Source: Spisula solida
Taxonomy: Eukaryota; Mollusca; Bivalvia; Venerida; Mactridae
Length of the DNA: 64,000 bases
Reading direction: 5' to 3'
NCBI GenBank assembly: GCA_947247005.1
Contig: OX365949.1
Span: 17,797,130 to 17,861,129, forward strand
Made by a program: the position numbers and the translations under genes. Within the stretch, counting starts at the first letter, position 1. Each line of letters starts with the position of its first letter. Below are positions 24,901 through 32,994 of this stretch, piece by piece. The notes below the pieces were generated by a model. That model searched no databases. It was not told the origin of the DNA and saw only the letters and a program-made list of their open reading frames with translations.

Positions 24901-27900
24901 TAGATTTTATCAAGAAAAACATTCTGACCAAGTCAAAATAAGACTGGGTCATAATTGTGATCTCTAATGTGTTAACAAGCTTTTTCTTTTTCCAATTGAC
25001 ACAATTTCACCTTTGACCTAGATATCATAAACACAAACATTCATTTCTGACCAAGTTTCAAGACGATTGGGTCACAAGTGTGTCCTCTAATGCGTTCACA
25101 GGCTTAAATTTCTGAGATTTGACCTAGTGACCTGGTTTTCACTTCACATGACCCAGTTTCGAACTTGGCCAAGATTTTATAGAGACTAACATTCTGACTA
25201 AGTTTCATGAAGACTTGGTCATAACTGTAGCCTCTAGCGTGTTCAAAAGCAATTGTGGAAGGGCAGACGGACAAGCTGTGATCACAAAAATAAATACCAA
25301 TTGATGCTTGCGTTACTCAAACTGGAAGAAATAAACATTGAAGTATATAATAAACTTGCAATAACGCCATATTATATCAGGTATTCGTAGAAGTGTTCAA
25401 ATTAACCAGTATTGGGCAGCTGTTCACTCGCAAATATTGACCACTGCACTTTGCATGCATTTGGAATGAGTGTATTAACCAGATATATGTGTTAAGCTGA
25501 GCATTCTGTTTGTATCGAACCTTAATGTCTTTAGTCCAAATTTCAGAACAAATGATCTAAGTACAACTATTACTAAGATACACACCAAAATAGATATAAT
25601 ACCGTCGAGTAACCTGAAATCGTGATACCCTAGTAATCGTTATAGTGGAACTACTTTTAATATCTTTATTGATAGTTTAGTTATGACGTCATTAGCGGGA
25701 AAACCGAATGAAGGAATGTCAAAGTTGACCTTCTAATCCATAAATGAATCAAATAGCATTTCATGAACGTAAGAAATAAGATAATTACCGATCCAACGCA
25801 AAATGTGTCAAATTTTATAATGCCAAATAGTTCCAATCGATTTACATTAAAATTATGCCGCATGATTTTTTTCTTATTTAGTTCCTTAATCATTTTAGTT
25901 TAAATTGCAAATTTGTAACAGATTGCACTTTTAATGGCATAAGGGATCTTTGAAGTTTAGAATTATGTTACGTTCTAGGTGAAAACTTGATCATACGTGA
26001 TTTTACGACAATAAGTTCAAAGGTAACGATTTCAGGTATACAAGTGTTATTTTAATGCACACTCAAGTCTCCAGTGACGTCATTAAATGGTCGGCATTCG
26101 CAATATTTGTTAAAGAATTGTTGGTGACACTGCTTGTATCTGTTTTCTTAATATTTTTTCTTCACTTTGATAAATAAATAATCTTAAGATGATGTGCAAT
26201 TGATCATTTATCGCCCGTTATATCCTTAACCTAACGAAAACCGGTGACTCGACGGTAAGTTTGTGTACGGAGTATTGCTTTTGTAAGTGGGCCGTTCTGA
26301 CCTAATACCCCTTAATTATACTTATGGCCTAAATATCCAAAAATAGAGTGAAAGAAGTGCAGTTACTGGCAGGCGTCCTACATCCGGACACTTTTGGCAT
26401 ATTTTTTACGATAACTCGAGAAATGTGTAAATCAAGCCATTGAAATTTCACCTGAATGAAGCTAGGTTCGTCTCTGAACTGAAGAGCTAATTTGTTTACT
26501 TCTAAAAATAGCTCAAGGGCATTTTTGAGGGCCATTATAGGGGTCACTACATCACCTCATTTTTAAGTCCAACAGGACCATCAATCCGGACAACGTGTTG
26601 TCGCGTTTTTTATTACGAAAAAGGCGTTAAAAATAGAATTAAACTGTGTAATAAATCAAGGGAGAGCACAAGTAAACGATTTGTACCAAATTTGTACGAC
26701 TTATCTCCCGTGAATATTGGAAAAATATCGATCGAAACTTAGCGGTAAAATTTTAAATGTTCATTTTTCAAAGCGGGCATTTTGATACAAAATGACGTTG
26801 TACGATGTTTTTGAAACTCGTACTTTACTAAAGCTATTCACCATATCGACATTACAACTTAAAACCCGTTTTCCGGGATTACGGAATTAATTGAGCGACA
26901 ATGTGCGAGATATTCCGAATGTACGTCAGGGGGGGAAACGGATATAGCGTATAGAGCAACTAGGTACAAAAACCGCGATTATTTAAGCCAAATGATAAGA
27001 ATTTGTAAAAAGTCTTACTAGAAAACAATGACAACACAATTTTACGACCTCGCTGATAATATTTTCACTTAAATGATATGTTTAACTTGAAAAATGCGTA
27101 TTTTTTATCGACATCGGTATCGAGCCACGGAAGCGGCCGTGTATAATAAAATGCAATATTTCAAATATAAAGCATTTTTTAGGATGATTTTTGCTAAAGT
27201 TTAAAAACAAAGATGTTTAATGATAATGTGTAATAATTATTTTATATGTTTTCATGTTTAAACGTTGAAAAAAGAATAATTATATGCACTCCCGCTATAC
27301 CGCTTATTGCTCGCTAACCCCCTGACCGTGAAATTTCGGTTCCGGAAAAACAGGTTTTATTGAGTAATGTCGATATCGAGAATATTTTCAGGTTTATCTG
27401 TTAACAAAAACATTGCATCGGCTTACCTCATATTTAGCATAAGGACCGTAGTTTACATTTCGGGGCTGCGCAGAAGTATTGCGCATGCGCAGTTATACGA
27501 TTTTCCACTTCCCCCGTAATGTAAACAAGCTTCCCGAGTGCAGACGAAATAAATGCGACATTTTTTGTAAAATATTTAACTTTAATCGTTGCTACTTCGT
27601 AATGTTGACAAAAAGCAAGCGTCTAATTGATTGACAACAGATGATCAAAATCAATGGCCGCTATAAAGCATTTTTGAGTCTGTCCGGATTGGTGGTCGTC
27701 CGGATTTGGTGGTCGCCAGCCAGTACTGCGAATCTGACTTATGACAAACGTGTGGCTAGCTCAAGTCAGCAGGTTAAAATGTCCAGATTATTAGTGGGGC
27801 CCCATGTAGTCTAGCTGTATAGACGTCAGCTGTCCGTGTGTATTATACAACACATAGTATTTAAATGTACATCATTATAAAAGTATGCATTCATAACATG

Positions 27901-28624
27901 TAAGCCTTAGCATATAAATTGTAAGCAGAAATTCACCATATCGACATTACAACTTAAAACCCGTTTTCCGGGATTACGGAATTAATTGAGCGACAATGTG
28001 CGAGATATTCCGAATGTACGTCAGGGGGGGAAACGGATATAGCGTATAGAGCAACTAGGTACAAAAATCGCAATTATTTAAGCCAAATGATAAGAATTTG
28101 TAAAAAGTCTTACTAGAAAACAATGACAACACAATTTTACGACCTCGCTGATAATATTTTCACCTAAATGATATGTTTAACTTGAAATATTTTTTATCGA
28201 CATCGGTATCGAGCCACGGAAGCGGCCGTGTATAATAAAATGCAATATTTCAAATATAAAGCATTTTTTAGGATAATTCTTGCTAAAGTTTAAAAACAAA
28301 GATGTTTAATGATAATGTGTAATAATTATTTTATATGTTTTCATGTTTAAACGTTGAAAAAAGAATAATGATATACACTCCCGCTATACCGCTTATTGCT
28401 CGCTAACCCCCTGACCGTGAAATTTCGGTTCCGGAAAAACGGGTTTTATTGAGTAATGTCGATATCGAGAATGCTAAAAAATGTCGTAAATTGGTCGCGA
28501 AAACATATGACATACTTACGATTACATGCTTATTCTTCAATTGAGCAAGTTTCGGGACTAATCGTCGGGACACAAATGCTAAAATGAGTACGGCTATTAA
28601 TATAAGAACTATGTACCAAATCAT
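15862..28624 (-). CDS. KDSR: 3-ketodihydrosphingosine reductase, nine-exon gene
   Basis: Complete gene for the NADPH-dependent ER enzyme that reduces 3-ketodihydrosphingosine to dihydrosphingosine, the second step of de novo sphingolipid synthesis after serine palmitoyltransferase. The nine exons (28624-28520, 23489-23400, 21566-21447, 20917-20822, 19822-19631, 18936-18853, 17387-17304, 17002-16901, 15975-15862) join to 328 residues; I recall the human protein as 332. Visible family marks: hydrophobic N-terminal anchor (about residues 1-18), TGGSSGIG (37-44), NSAG (118-121), [12 protein letters not shown] (170-181) with candidate catalytic Ser170, Tyr184 and Lys188 of YxxxK, PPDTDTPG (214-221), a hydrophobic C-terminal segment (about 292-307) and a basic tail. 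Every intron is GT-AG and phase 0. The start is ATG at 28624, which puts the TGG motif one residue from its human position; an in-frame GTG 45 bases upstream is not needed. Introns are full of transposable elements. Confidence 0.95.
15974..16265 (-). repeat. 49-bp tandem array at the intron 8 / exon 9 border of KDSR
   Basis: Six copies of a unit that on the minus strand contains GACAATATATTTCAGTTCT. Copy starts are spaced 49, 49, 49, 48 and 48 bases (AACTGAA at 15974, 16023, 16072, 16121, 16169, 16217 on plus). The copy at 15974 is the functional 3' splice site of exon 9; the others are near-identical acceptor-like AGs inside intron 8. Confidence 0.9.
16901..17002 (-). CDS. KDSR: KDSR exon 8
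   Basis: Thirty-four codons, residues 258-291: [20 protein letters not shown] and on, matching the human SDGYMLSALTCGMAPVTS segment. It is moderately hydrophobic and may contact the membrane. Acceptor TGTTTCAG, donor GTGAGCTAC, phase 0. Confidence 0.93.
17304..17387 (-). CDS. KDSR: KDSR exon 7
   Basis: Twenty-eight codons, residues 230-257: [20 protein letters not shown] and on, matching the substrate-loop region (human [21 protein letters not shown]). Acceptor GTATTTCAG, donor GTGAGTTAC, phase 0. Confidence 0.93.
17532..18215. repeat. TGACCTAG-type tandem-repeat element in KDSR intron 6
   Basis: Left end CAAGAGGATCATAGATCC with GCTCACCTGC. Right end AGCTCACCTTGCCACTTTG, then TGGCAGGTGAGCT, preceded by a GACGGACGACGG run (about 18143-18165). 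Four diverged units between, each with TTTGACNTATTGACCTAG-like sequence. Same architecture as 5101-6640. Confidence 0.88.
18853..18936 (-). CDS. KDSR: KDSR exon 6
   Basis: Twenty-eight codons, residues 202-229. Contains [15 protein letters not shown], the conserved PPDTDTPG segment after the sixth strand that distinguishes KDSR from most other short-chain dehydrogenases. Acceptor TATTTTAG, donor GTAATAATG, phase 0. Confidence 0.95.
19194..19430 (-). mobile_element. TIR element related to 57629-57820, in KDSR intron 5
   Basis: Contains AGCTTAGAATGAAAAGGTCA at its left. The run CAGGTCATGTTGACGTACAA through AAAGCTTG and TAAAGAGTAGTTCTCAGACA is the reverse complement of matching blocks in 57629-57820. 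It ends near TTTTTGTACATACGACCTT. Confidence 0.65.
19631..19822 (-). CDS. KDSR: KDSR exon 5 (catalytic exon)
   Basis: Sixty-four codons, residues 138-201. Contains the helix Asn (N143), the catalytic-serine strand (VVFLSSQAG) and the YSGSK catalytic pair, then [13 protein letters not shown], all diagnostic of KDSR. Acceptor TTATTTCAG, donor GTAAGGAGAG, phase 0. A longer reading frame running past the donor to 19400 is intronic read-through. Confidence 0.96.
20127..20157. repeat. Strong GC hairpin in KDSR intron 4
   Basis: Thirteen-base arms TATGCTCCCCCGA and TCGGGGGAGCATA around a 5-base loop. Probably the end of an old repeat, not a bacterial-type terminator. Upstream, 19860-19925 and 20023-20088 are diverged duplicates (...TTATCCATGAAGTTTTGTTA... 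/ ...CTATCCATGAAATTTGTTA...). Confidence 0.75.
20309..20405. mobile_element. Foldback element in KDSR intron 4
   Basis: Left GTTAGAGTTTATTAAATGTT, then TTCTTCAAAGATTTAAACC; right GGTTTATAATCTTGAAGAA, then AACGTTTAAACTCTAAC. These are long inverted arms. The centre is TTAGCAAGCGATAGCGAAGC. Confidence 0.78.
20822..20917 (-). CDS. KDSR: KDSR exon 4 (NSAG motif)
   Basis: Thirty-two codons, residues 106-137. Contains [19 protein letters not shown], the short-chain dehydrogenase NxAG motif; human KDSR, as I recall it, has NCAG. Acceptor TTGTAG, donor GTAAGAAAAT, phase 0. Confidence 0.94.
21447..21566 (-). CDS. KDSR: KDSR exon 3
   Basis: Forty codons, residues 66-105. Reads [12 protein letters not shown], then [13 protein letters not shown], the helix and the strand with the cofactor-adjacent Asp (VDLS; human VDVS). 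Acceptor AAATCTAG, donor GTATGTGT, phase 0. Confidence 0.93.
21601..21885. repeat. ~50-bp tandem repeat in KDSR intron 2
   Basis: About six copies of AAAGGACATTCAGTGAGGAA followed by GGCTTTAAAGGCACATATTA and a TTTTTACT tract. Unit lengths vary between about 45 and 55 bases. Confidence 0.85.
22362..22835. mobile_element. hAT-type MITE with 8-bp target duplication
   Basis: Ends TAGGGGTG and CACCCCTA are inverted, and TAGCCTAT flanks the element directly on both sides (22354-22361 and 22836-22843). The 474-bp interior is non-coding, with many subterminal TATCGATAGT / GCAATAGTATCGCAATAGT motifs. The 8-bp duplication and GGGGTG-type ends are what hAT transposases produce. It lies in KDSR intron 2. 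Confidence 0.93.
23400..23489 (-). CDS. KDSR: KDSR exon 2 (Rossmann cofactor motif)
   Basis: Thirty codons, residues 36-65, starting [13 protein letters not shown] and ending ILARNK. This is the first beta-alpha-beta of the NADPH-binding fold: the TGxxxGxG glycine motif plus the arginine-containing end of the second strand. Acceptor CTAG and donor GTAACAATT on the minus strand, phase 0 at both ends. Confidence 0.95.
24020..25290. repeat. TGACCTAG-type tandem-repeat element in KDSR intron 1
   Basis: Left end GGGCCCTAGGTCGCTTACCC near 24032; right end GGGCAGACGGACAAGCTGTG then ATCACAAAAATA near 25260-25290 (the terminal CAGGTGAGC is lost). About eight to nine units carry TTTGACCTAGTGACCTAG and CTTGACCTAGATTTCAT. 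Confidence 0.85.
25600..26257. mobile_element. TIR element in KDSR intron 1
   Basis: Left TACCGTCGAGTAACCTGAAA and right CCGGTGACTCGACGGTA are inverted. Subterminal CCTGAAATCGT also recurs inverted near 26020 (ACGATTTCAGG). Non-coding interior. Confidence 0.7.
26359..27729. mobile_element. Larger TIR element in KDSR intron 1 hosting a MITE
   Basis: Left GCAGTTACTGGCAGGCGTCC with ATCCGGACAC; right TGTCCGGATTGGTGG and GTCGCCAGCCAGTACTGC. These are imperfect inverted copies. The MITE at 26836-27383 sits inside it. No transposase frame is visible. Confidence 0.55.
26836..27383. mobile_element. 548-bp MITE, copy 1
   Basis: Ends ATTCACCATATCGACATTA and TAATGTCGATATCGAGAAT are inverted (17 of 19 positions). 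Inner arms AAAACCCGTTTTCCGG and CCGGAAAAACAGGTTTT extend the inversion. Near-identical over its length to copy 2 at 27931-28472. Confidence 0.9.
27931..28472. mobile_element. 542-bp MITE, copy 2, next to KDSR exon 1
   Basis: Same ends and interior as 26836-27383 in the same orientation, with few substitutions and a short deletion near 28186. Its right end is 47 bases from the exon 1 donor, so it occupies the first stretch of intron 1, where regulatory sequence is common. Confidence 0.9.
28520..28624 (-). CDS. KDSR: KDSR exon 1 (coding part)
   Basis: Encodes residues 1-35: a strongly hydrophobic N-terminal anchor starting [12 protein letters not shown], then a basic stretch ending KNKHVI. The donor on the minus strand reads GTAAGTATG right after the ATC codon, giving phase 0. 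The reading frame stays open upstream, so a slightly longer N-terminus cannot be excluded. The length to the Rossmann motif fits the family if this ATG is used. A TIR element (27931-28472) ends only 47 bases inside intron 1. Confidence 0.88.
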
Positions 28625-29006
28625 GATTGAAAGAAACAGGGTTATTTTTATTAACAAAAATGTTTCCACCCAGGTTGAGTATAAATTCTCGTTAAAGAAA
28701 CCCCGTACACATCAAGGAACGGTGTAAAACCCGGAACACCCGTTATCTCGAAGTAAAATTTACGGAACTCACGGAACCCTTAATAACTTTTTTATTTGTG
28801 CATAGATTTTAAATATTGTATTCTCATATCAAAGATAACCCTAACCCATTTAGGAATATATAAATAATATATTATTAAGATGTATATATATCGTTAAAGT
28901 ATAGCCATGAAATGTCATCATTTTTCACTCATTATTTACACCAATCTCATTTAAATCAAATCCATAATTATAACGCTTCACTACTTTATTGTAACACTGA
29001 TATATA
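28625..29006. other. KDSR 5' flank
   Basis: The upstream region should hold the KDSR 5' UTR and promoter. No TATA box at a clear distance, CpG island or other landmark could be assigned, so the transcription start is unknown. Confidence 0.35.
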
Positions 29007-30115
29007 GGCATTGTTGCCGCCATTCTCATGGATCTGTCAAAGGCGTTTGACTGTCTCCCCCATAATCTGGTAATGCTTAAGCTCAAAGCCTATGGCATAT
29101 CAGACAACGCATGTTGTCTCATAAGCAGCTACCTGTCCGAACGGAAACAATGTGTAAAGCTTGGACCGCATACTAAAAGTAGCTGGCTACAAACTATTAA
29201 GGGTGTCCCCCAAGGCTCTATAATGGGGCAACTCATTTTTAATATCTTTATTAATGACAAATTTTTTTAATTTTACTTCTTAAACAAATCAACCTTATAT
29301 AATTATGCAGATGATAACACTGTATCTTATGCTGACACAAATATTGACATTCTAAAAACAACACTTGAACAGGAAAGTAACATCCTGATTGACTGGTTTG
29401 CTAAAAACCAGATGCAGGCCAACCCAGAGAAGTTTCAGGCCATTGTAGTTGGTAGAAGAGCAAACAGTTCTATTGAGTCTTTTACAGTCGGCGTCTCTGC
29501 TATCAAGTGCGACGAGCATGTGAAGCTTCTTGGGGTTGAGCTTGATTATATGCTTGACTTTGACACTCAGATATCCCACATGTGCAAAAAGGCTGCAAGA
29601 CAATTGAATGTTCTTCAGCGCCTGAGTAAATTTTTATCACGGAATACTATGTTAACAATTTTTAAAACTTTTATCAGATCTAACTTCAACTACTGTCCTA
29701 TAGTATGGCACTTCTGTAGTAAGGGTAACACAGAAAAACTTAAAAAACTACAATACAGAGCCCCAAAGGATTGTCTTCCAAGACTTTAATGCTTCGTATG
29801 ATGACTTGTTAAAACCTTAGTAGAATCCAATGTATTGCCATAGAAACTTTCAAATGTATACATGAAATTTCACCTATATATGTCCGCGACCTTGTTAAGC
29901 TAAAGACTGCTAAATATGATTTCAGGTATGAAAACACTCTTGAAATACCACAAGTCAGAACAACAACATATGGTAAGTATTCCTTCCGCTTCGAGGCAGT
30001 CCGAGAATGGAACAGTCTGCCGAACGAGCTTAGACAAACTACAGATTACAAGGAGTTCCGCAGACTGATCCGTGCCTGGACTGGCCCGAGGTGTAAGTGT
30101 TCCATGTGTCTGTAA
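29007..30115 (+). pseudogene. Dead LINE (non-LTR) reverse transcriptase fragment
   Basis: The remnant begins in the middle of the polymerase domain (MDLSKAFDCLPHNL; LKAYGIS; GVPQGS at about 29205). It continues in another frame with the catalytic YADD (29304-29315) and WFAKNQMQANPEKF, then HVKLLGVELD. After a frame change near 29760 it runs to the C-terminal RFEAVREWNSLPNELR block and a stop at 30113-30115. An in-frame TAG lies near 29818. The endonuclease and the N-terminal half of the polymerase are missing, as expected for 5' truncation. At least two frameshifts and one internal stop make it inactive. Clade is uncertain (Jockey/CR1-like wording of motifs). Confidence 0.9.
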
Positions 30116-30600
30116 ATGTCACTATTAGTCTGATTGTGTGTCTATATTTATTCATCTTACTTATGCATGAGATTGCATGTACTGCTTGCTTTCTGTATCT
30201 CAACAGCTTACTAAACATGTTTTACCTTGTCTTATTATCTATCTCTCATGTGTGCTTTATTTTTTATGTGAATGCTTTTGGTCTAAGTTATTTATAGTTG
30301 TGCTTGCTTTATGTGTGCTTTATTTTGCTTAAGGTATGCTTTTATTGTGCTTTACTTATGTGCTTTATATTCCTTTATGCATGCTCTTATTGTGCTTCTG
30401 ATGTGCTTTATTTTGCTTTTTGTATGCTTTTATTGTGCCTTTGATGTGCTTTATTTTGCTTTATGTATGCTTTTATTGTTCTTTTGATGTGCTTTATTTT
30501 GCTTTGTGTATGCTTTTATTGTTCTTTTGATGGGCTTTATTTTGCTTTGTGTAAGTTTTATTGTGATTTAATCTTAATCTTAAGCTGTGCCTGGCGCTTT
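30116..30600 (+). repeat. LINE 3' tail region with TGCTTTATTTTGCTTT tandem repeat
   Basis: Follows the reverse transcriptase stop. From about 30300 to 30555 it is a degenerate repeat of TGTGCTTTATTTTGCTTT plus TATGCTTTTATTGT. It may be the element's 3' UTR or a later expansion. Confidence 0.6.
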
Positions 30601-31084
30601 TACTGATTCAAGTTACTTTCTTCCAAGAGGAATAACTCTGATCAACTTTAGCTGTTAGCCATCTTAGATTATGTCCCTTGATCATAACATTGATATTGTT
30701 ACAATTGCTTGATAAAATTTAACCTTGTCTTTTATTCCATAGCTGCACCGTGTTGGTATATTTATATATTGTTTGTCGGAAAATAGCTCTGCGAGCTAAT
30801 GTTATATTGTTTGCCATAACCGACTTTAAATAAAACTTCTTGTATCTTGTACTGACTCCAGCTGGTCTATCTGGGTACTTGTGTGGGGTAACCAGATAGA
30901 TGAACTGTATTCCAGCTGGGGTCTGACCAGTGTCTTGTATGCAATTGAAAATGTGTAAAAATTGACCTGAAAATCACACGGTCTATATGCCAAGGTGATC
31001 AGATCAGGTGGTCTTTTTAAAAGCGAAGTTTACCGCATGTTGGTACAAACGTAACAAAGGTTTAAGCATTGTATTAAATTCTAC

Positions 31085-31395
31085 GAAATGTTATTTGGCA
31101 TTCAACTGAGACAGTTTTAGTGCCTAACTGGCCAATGTCTTGCGGCTTCAAGAGAAGAGACAGACAGTTTGTGTAATACAAGGAATACGGGTTAGCTCTT
31201 TCCGAAACGAATCTATGGTTCGTTAACGTGCCCAGTGTATAGCATCGGTATACTCGAGAATAACTCTTCGTTTCCAATCAGTTAATCTCTTGTTGCGGAT
31301 GGGAAACACTGAAAAACGTTTCTGAAATTTCCAGTGCCCCAGCTGTGATTCGAACTAGGGACCTTGGCCATCGTTCCACCTTTCTACTGACTAAT
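31085..31395 (-). mobile_element. tRNA-derived SINE
   Basis: Reverse complement contains AGTTCGAATCACAGCTGGGG (B box), TTTTTCAGTGTTTCCCATC, CACTGGGCACGTTAACGAAC and CTTGTATTACACAAACTGTC, in the same order as in 8535-8890. Confidence 0.82.
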
Positions 31396-31479
31396 CTTGT
31401 CTCAGTTGCATGGCTATACTACCTAGTCTACACCACAGTTGCTTGGCATAATGTGGATATGACTTCAATGGTCCCCTCT

Positions 31480-31530
31480 ATACCCAACAACAACAAAAAA
31501 TTGTTGTTGGGTCGTAGAGGGGACCATGGG
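31480..31530. repeat. Short inverted repeat
   Basis: GGTCCCCTCTATACCCAACA and TGTTGGGTCGTAGAGGGGAC are imperfect inverted copies around an A-rich loop. Possibly a small foldback; no gene. Confidence 0.6.
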
Positions 31531-32449
31531 ATGATGGTGATATCCAGAGACTTCTCGCAATGGACAACAGTAACAAAATAACCGTTCATATACAAGTAAT
31601 ACATATACATGTACATGTAATGTACTGATTACCCTTTCTCTAAGTTTTTGCCATTAACATATGTATACTATAAATTATAAAATGAATACATTATTAAAAC
31701 GTTTTTTCCCATTATTACATTTTATTGGGTTCATTAATATCGGACACGTCGGACATTGAAACATTAATTTGATGTATCACATACGATGTACACGGAAATT
31801 TTATGAACATTGAGTCAGATCACTATTTCAACCACAAAATGAAATTAATCAAATTAAATGCATCGCTCAATTACTCATGTTTTGGTGAGGTACATTTTAG
31901 TTTTAAATAATTATGACAAGTTTTAGTAAATCAAGCAGTGATTTTGTGACGTGAAGTGACATGTAAGTATCGTAAAAGCTCGGCCATTTCCGTTTGTCTT
32001 CGGTAAACATAGGCATACCTCGTGTATAGCTCCAGGATACAGGATACACCAATGCCAACAGTCTGTGAGCTTTAAGTCCAGCTAAGTTTGCGTGCCTTGA
32101 AAGTTACAAATTATGTATCAGTCAATAAGATGGTTATTTTATTCTTTCCTACCAGTTTCCTTATTTATAATAATTTTTATTGTAAACTCTAGACTATTTA
32201 TAATTTGGTGCATTAAATTTATGGACGTGCGTACCCACCGCCACCCACAGGCTCACAGTGACCTGTGTACTATTTTATCAAAGCACAGAAATCATCGGCT
32301 TAAACTTGCGTTCAAATTCAAATGCATTATAGCTCTCACAAATTTTAAAAATCCAATTATTATTCAGCCAAGAAACGCTACATGTCGTATTTTACTTGTC
32401 TCCAGTGTGTAGGTCTTCAAGAATGATTAAGAAAGTTTACAATTACTTT

Positions 32450-32760
32450 AGCTGGACAAGTGGTCCGGTGGTAAGAGCTACTGCCTGCTGATCCGAAGGT
32501 TGTGGGTTCAATCCCTCCTCCAGCCGGATTAAAACAGAAATGCTTTTCAGTGTTTCCAACCTAGCATAAATTAAAATTACTTGTTAAATACAGACTTTCG
32601 GACAAGACTTTAAAAACCGAGGTCCCGTGTATGATGCTTTACATCAGACATGTAAAAGAACCAGGGATGCTATTGGAACTTGGGCATCTTTTTTGTCATG
32701 CTCTATCCACTAACCTCTTCTGGGATCCTCGTCCATATGGATTTCAGATGGCGAGGATAA
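32450..32760 (+). mobile_element. tRNA-derived SINE, second type
   Basis: Head GCTGGACAAGTGGTCCGGTG and B box GGGTTCAATCCCTCC resemble a tRNA. The body has TTTTCAGTGTTTCCAACC and ATGTAAAAGAACCAGGGATG, like the central part of 8535-8890. Confidence 0.8.
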
Positions 32761-32792
32761 GTAAAAACGTATAGATCGAAATCAATTACCCG

Positions 32793-32994
32793 TATAGTCC
32801 AGTTAGGATATTGTGACAGTGACGTTGCAGTTTATGTGTACGCAAAAAATCACAACCATTGTCTAAACAGGTAGAGCAAAGTTAAGTATTGCAATTATAG
32901 TTGTTTGTACAGTATAAGCCTTTATAATTGGTTTTACACCGTTATAGTGGACTCGACCGCTGCGTCACTGGATTTTTATCCTGACTGGACTATA
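32793..32994. mobile_element. ~200-bp TIR element, copy 1
   Basis: Left TATAGTCCAGTTAGGATA and right TATCCTGACTGGACTATA are inverted. The interior has GTGACAGTGACGTTGC and GTGGACTCGACCGCTGCGTC. TA is a plausible target duplication. Copy 2 at 47928-48136. Confidence 0.85.

Noticed and set aside
28403..28669. Longer frame with a start 15 codons upstream of KDSR ATG and read-through past the donor
   Set aside because: The upstream codon is GTG, not ATG; the ATG at 28624 gives the family spacing, and the sequence below 28520 is intron after a clean GTAAGT donor.
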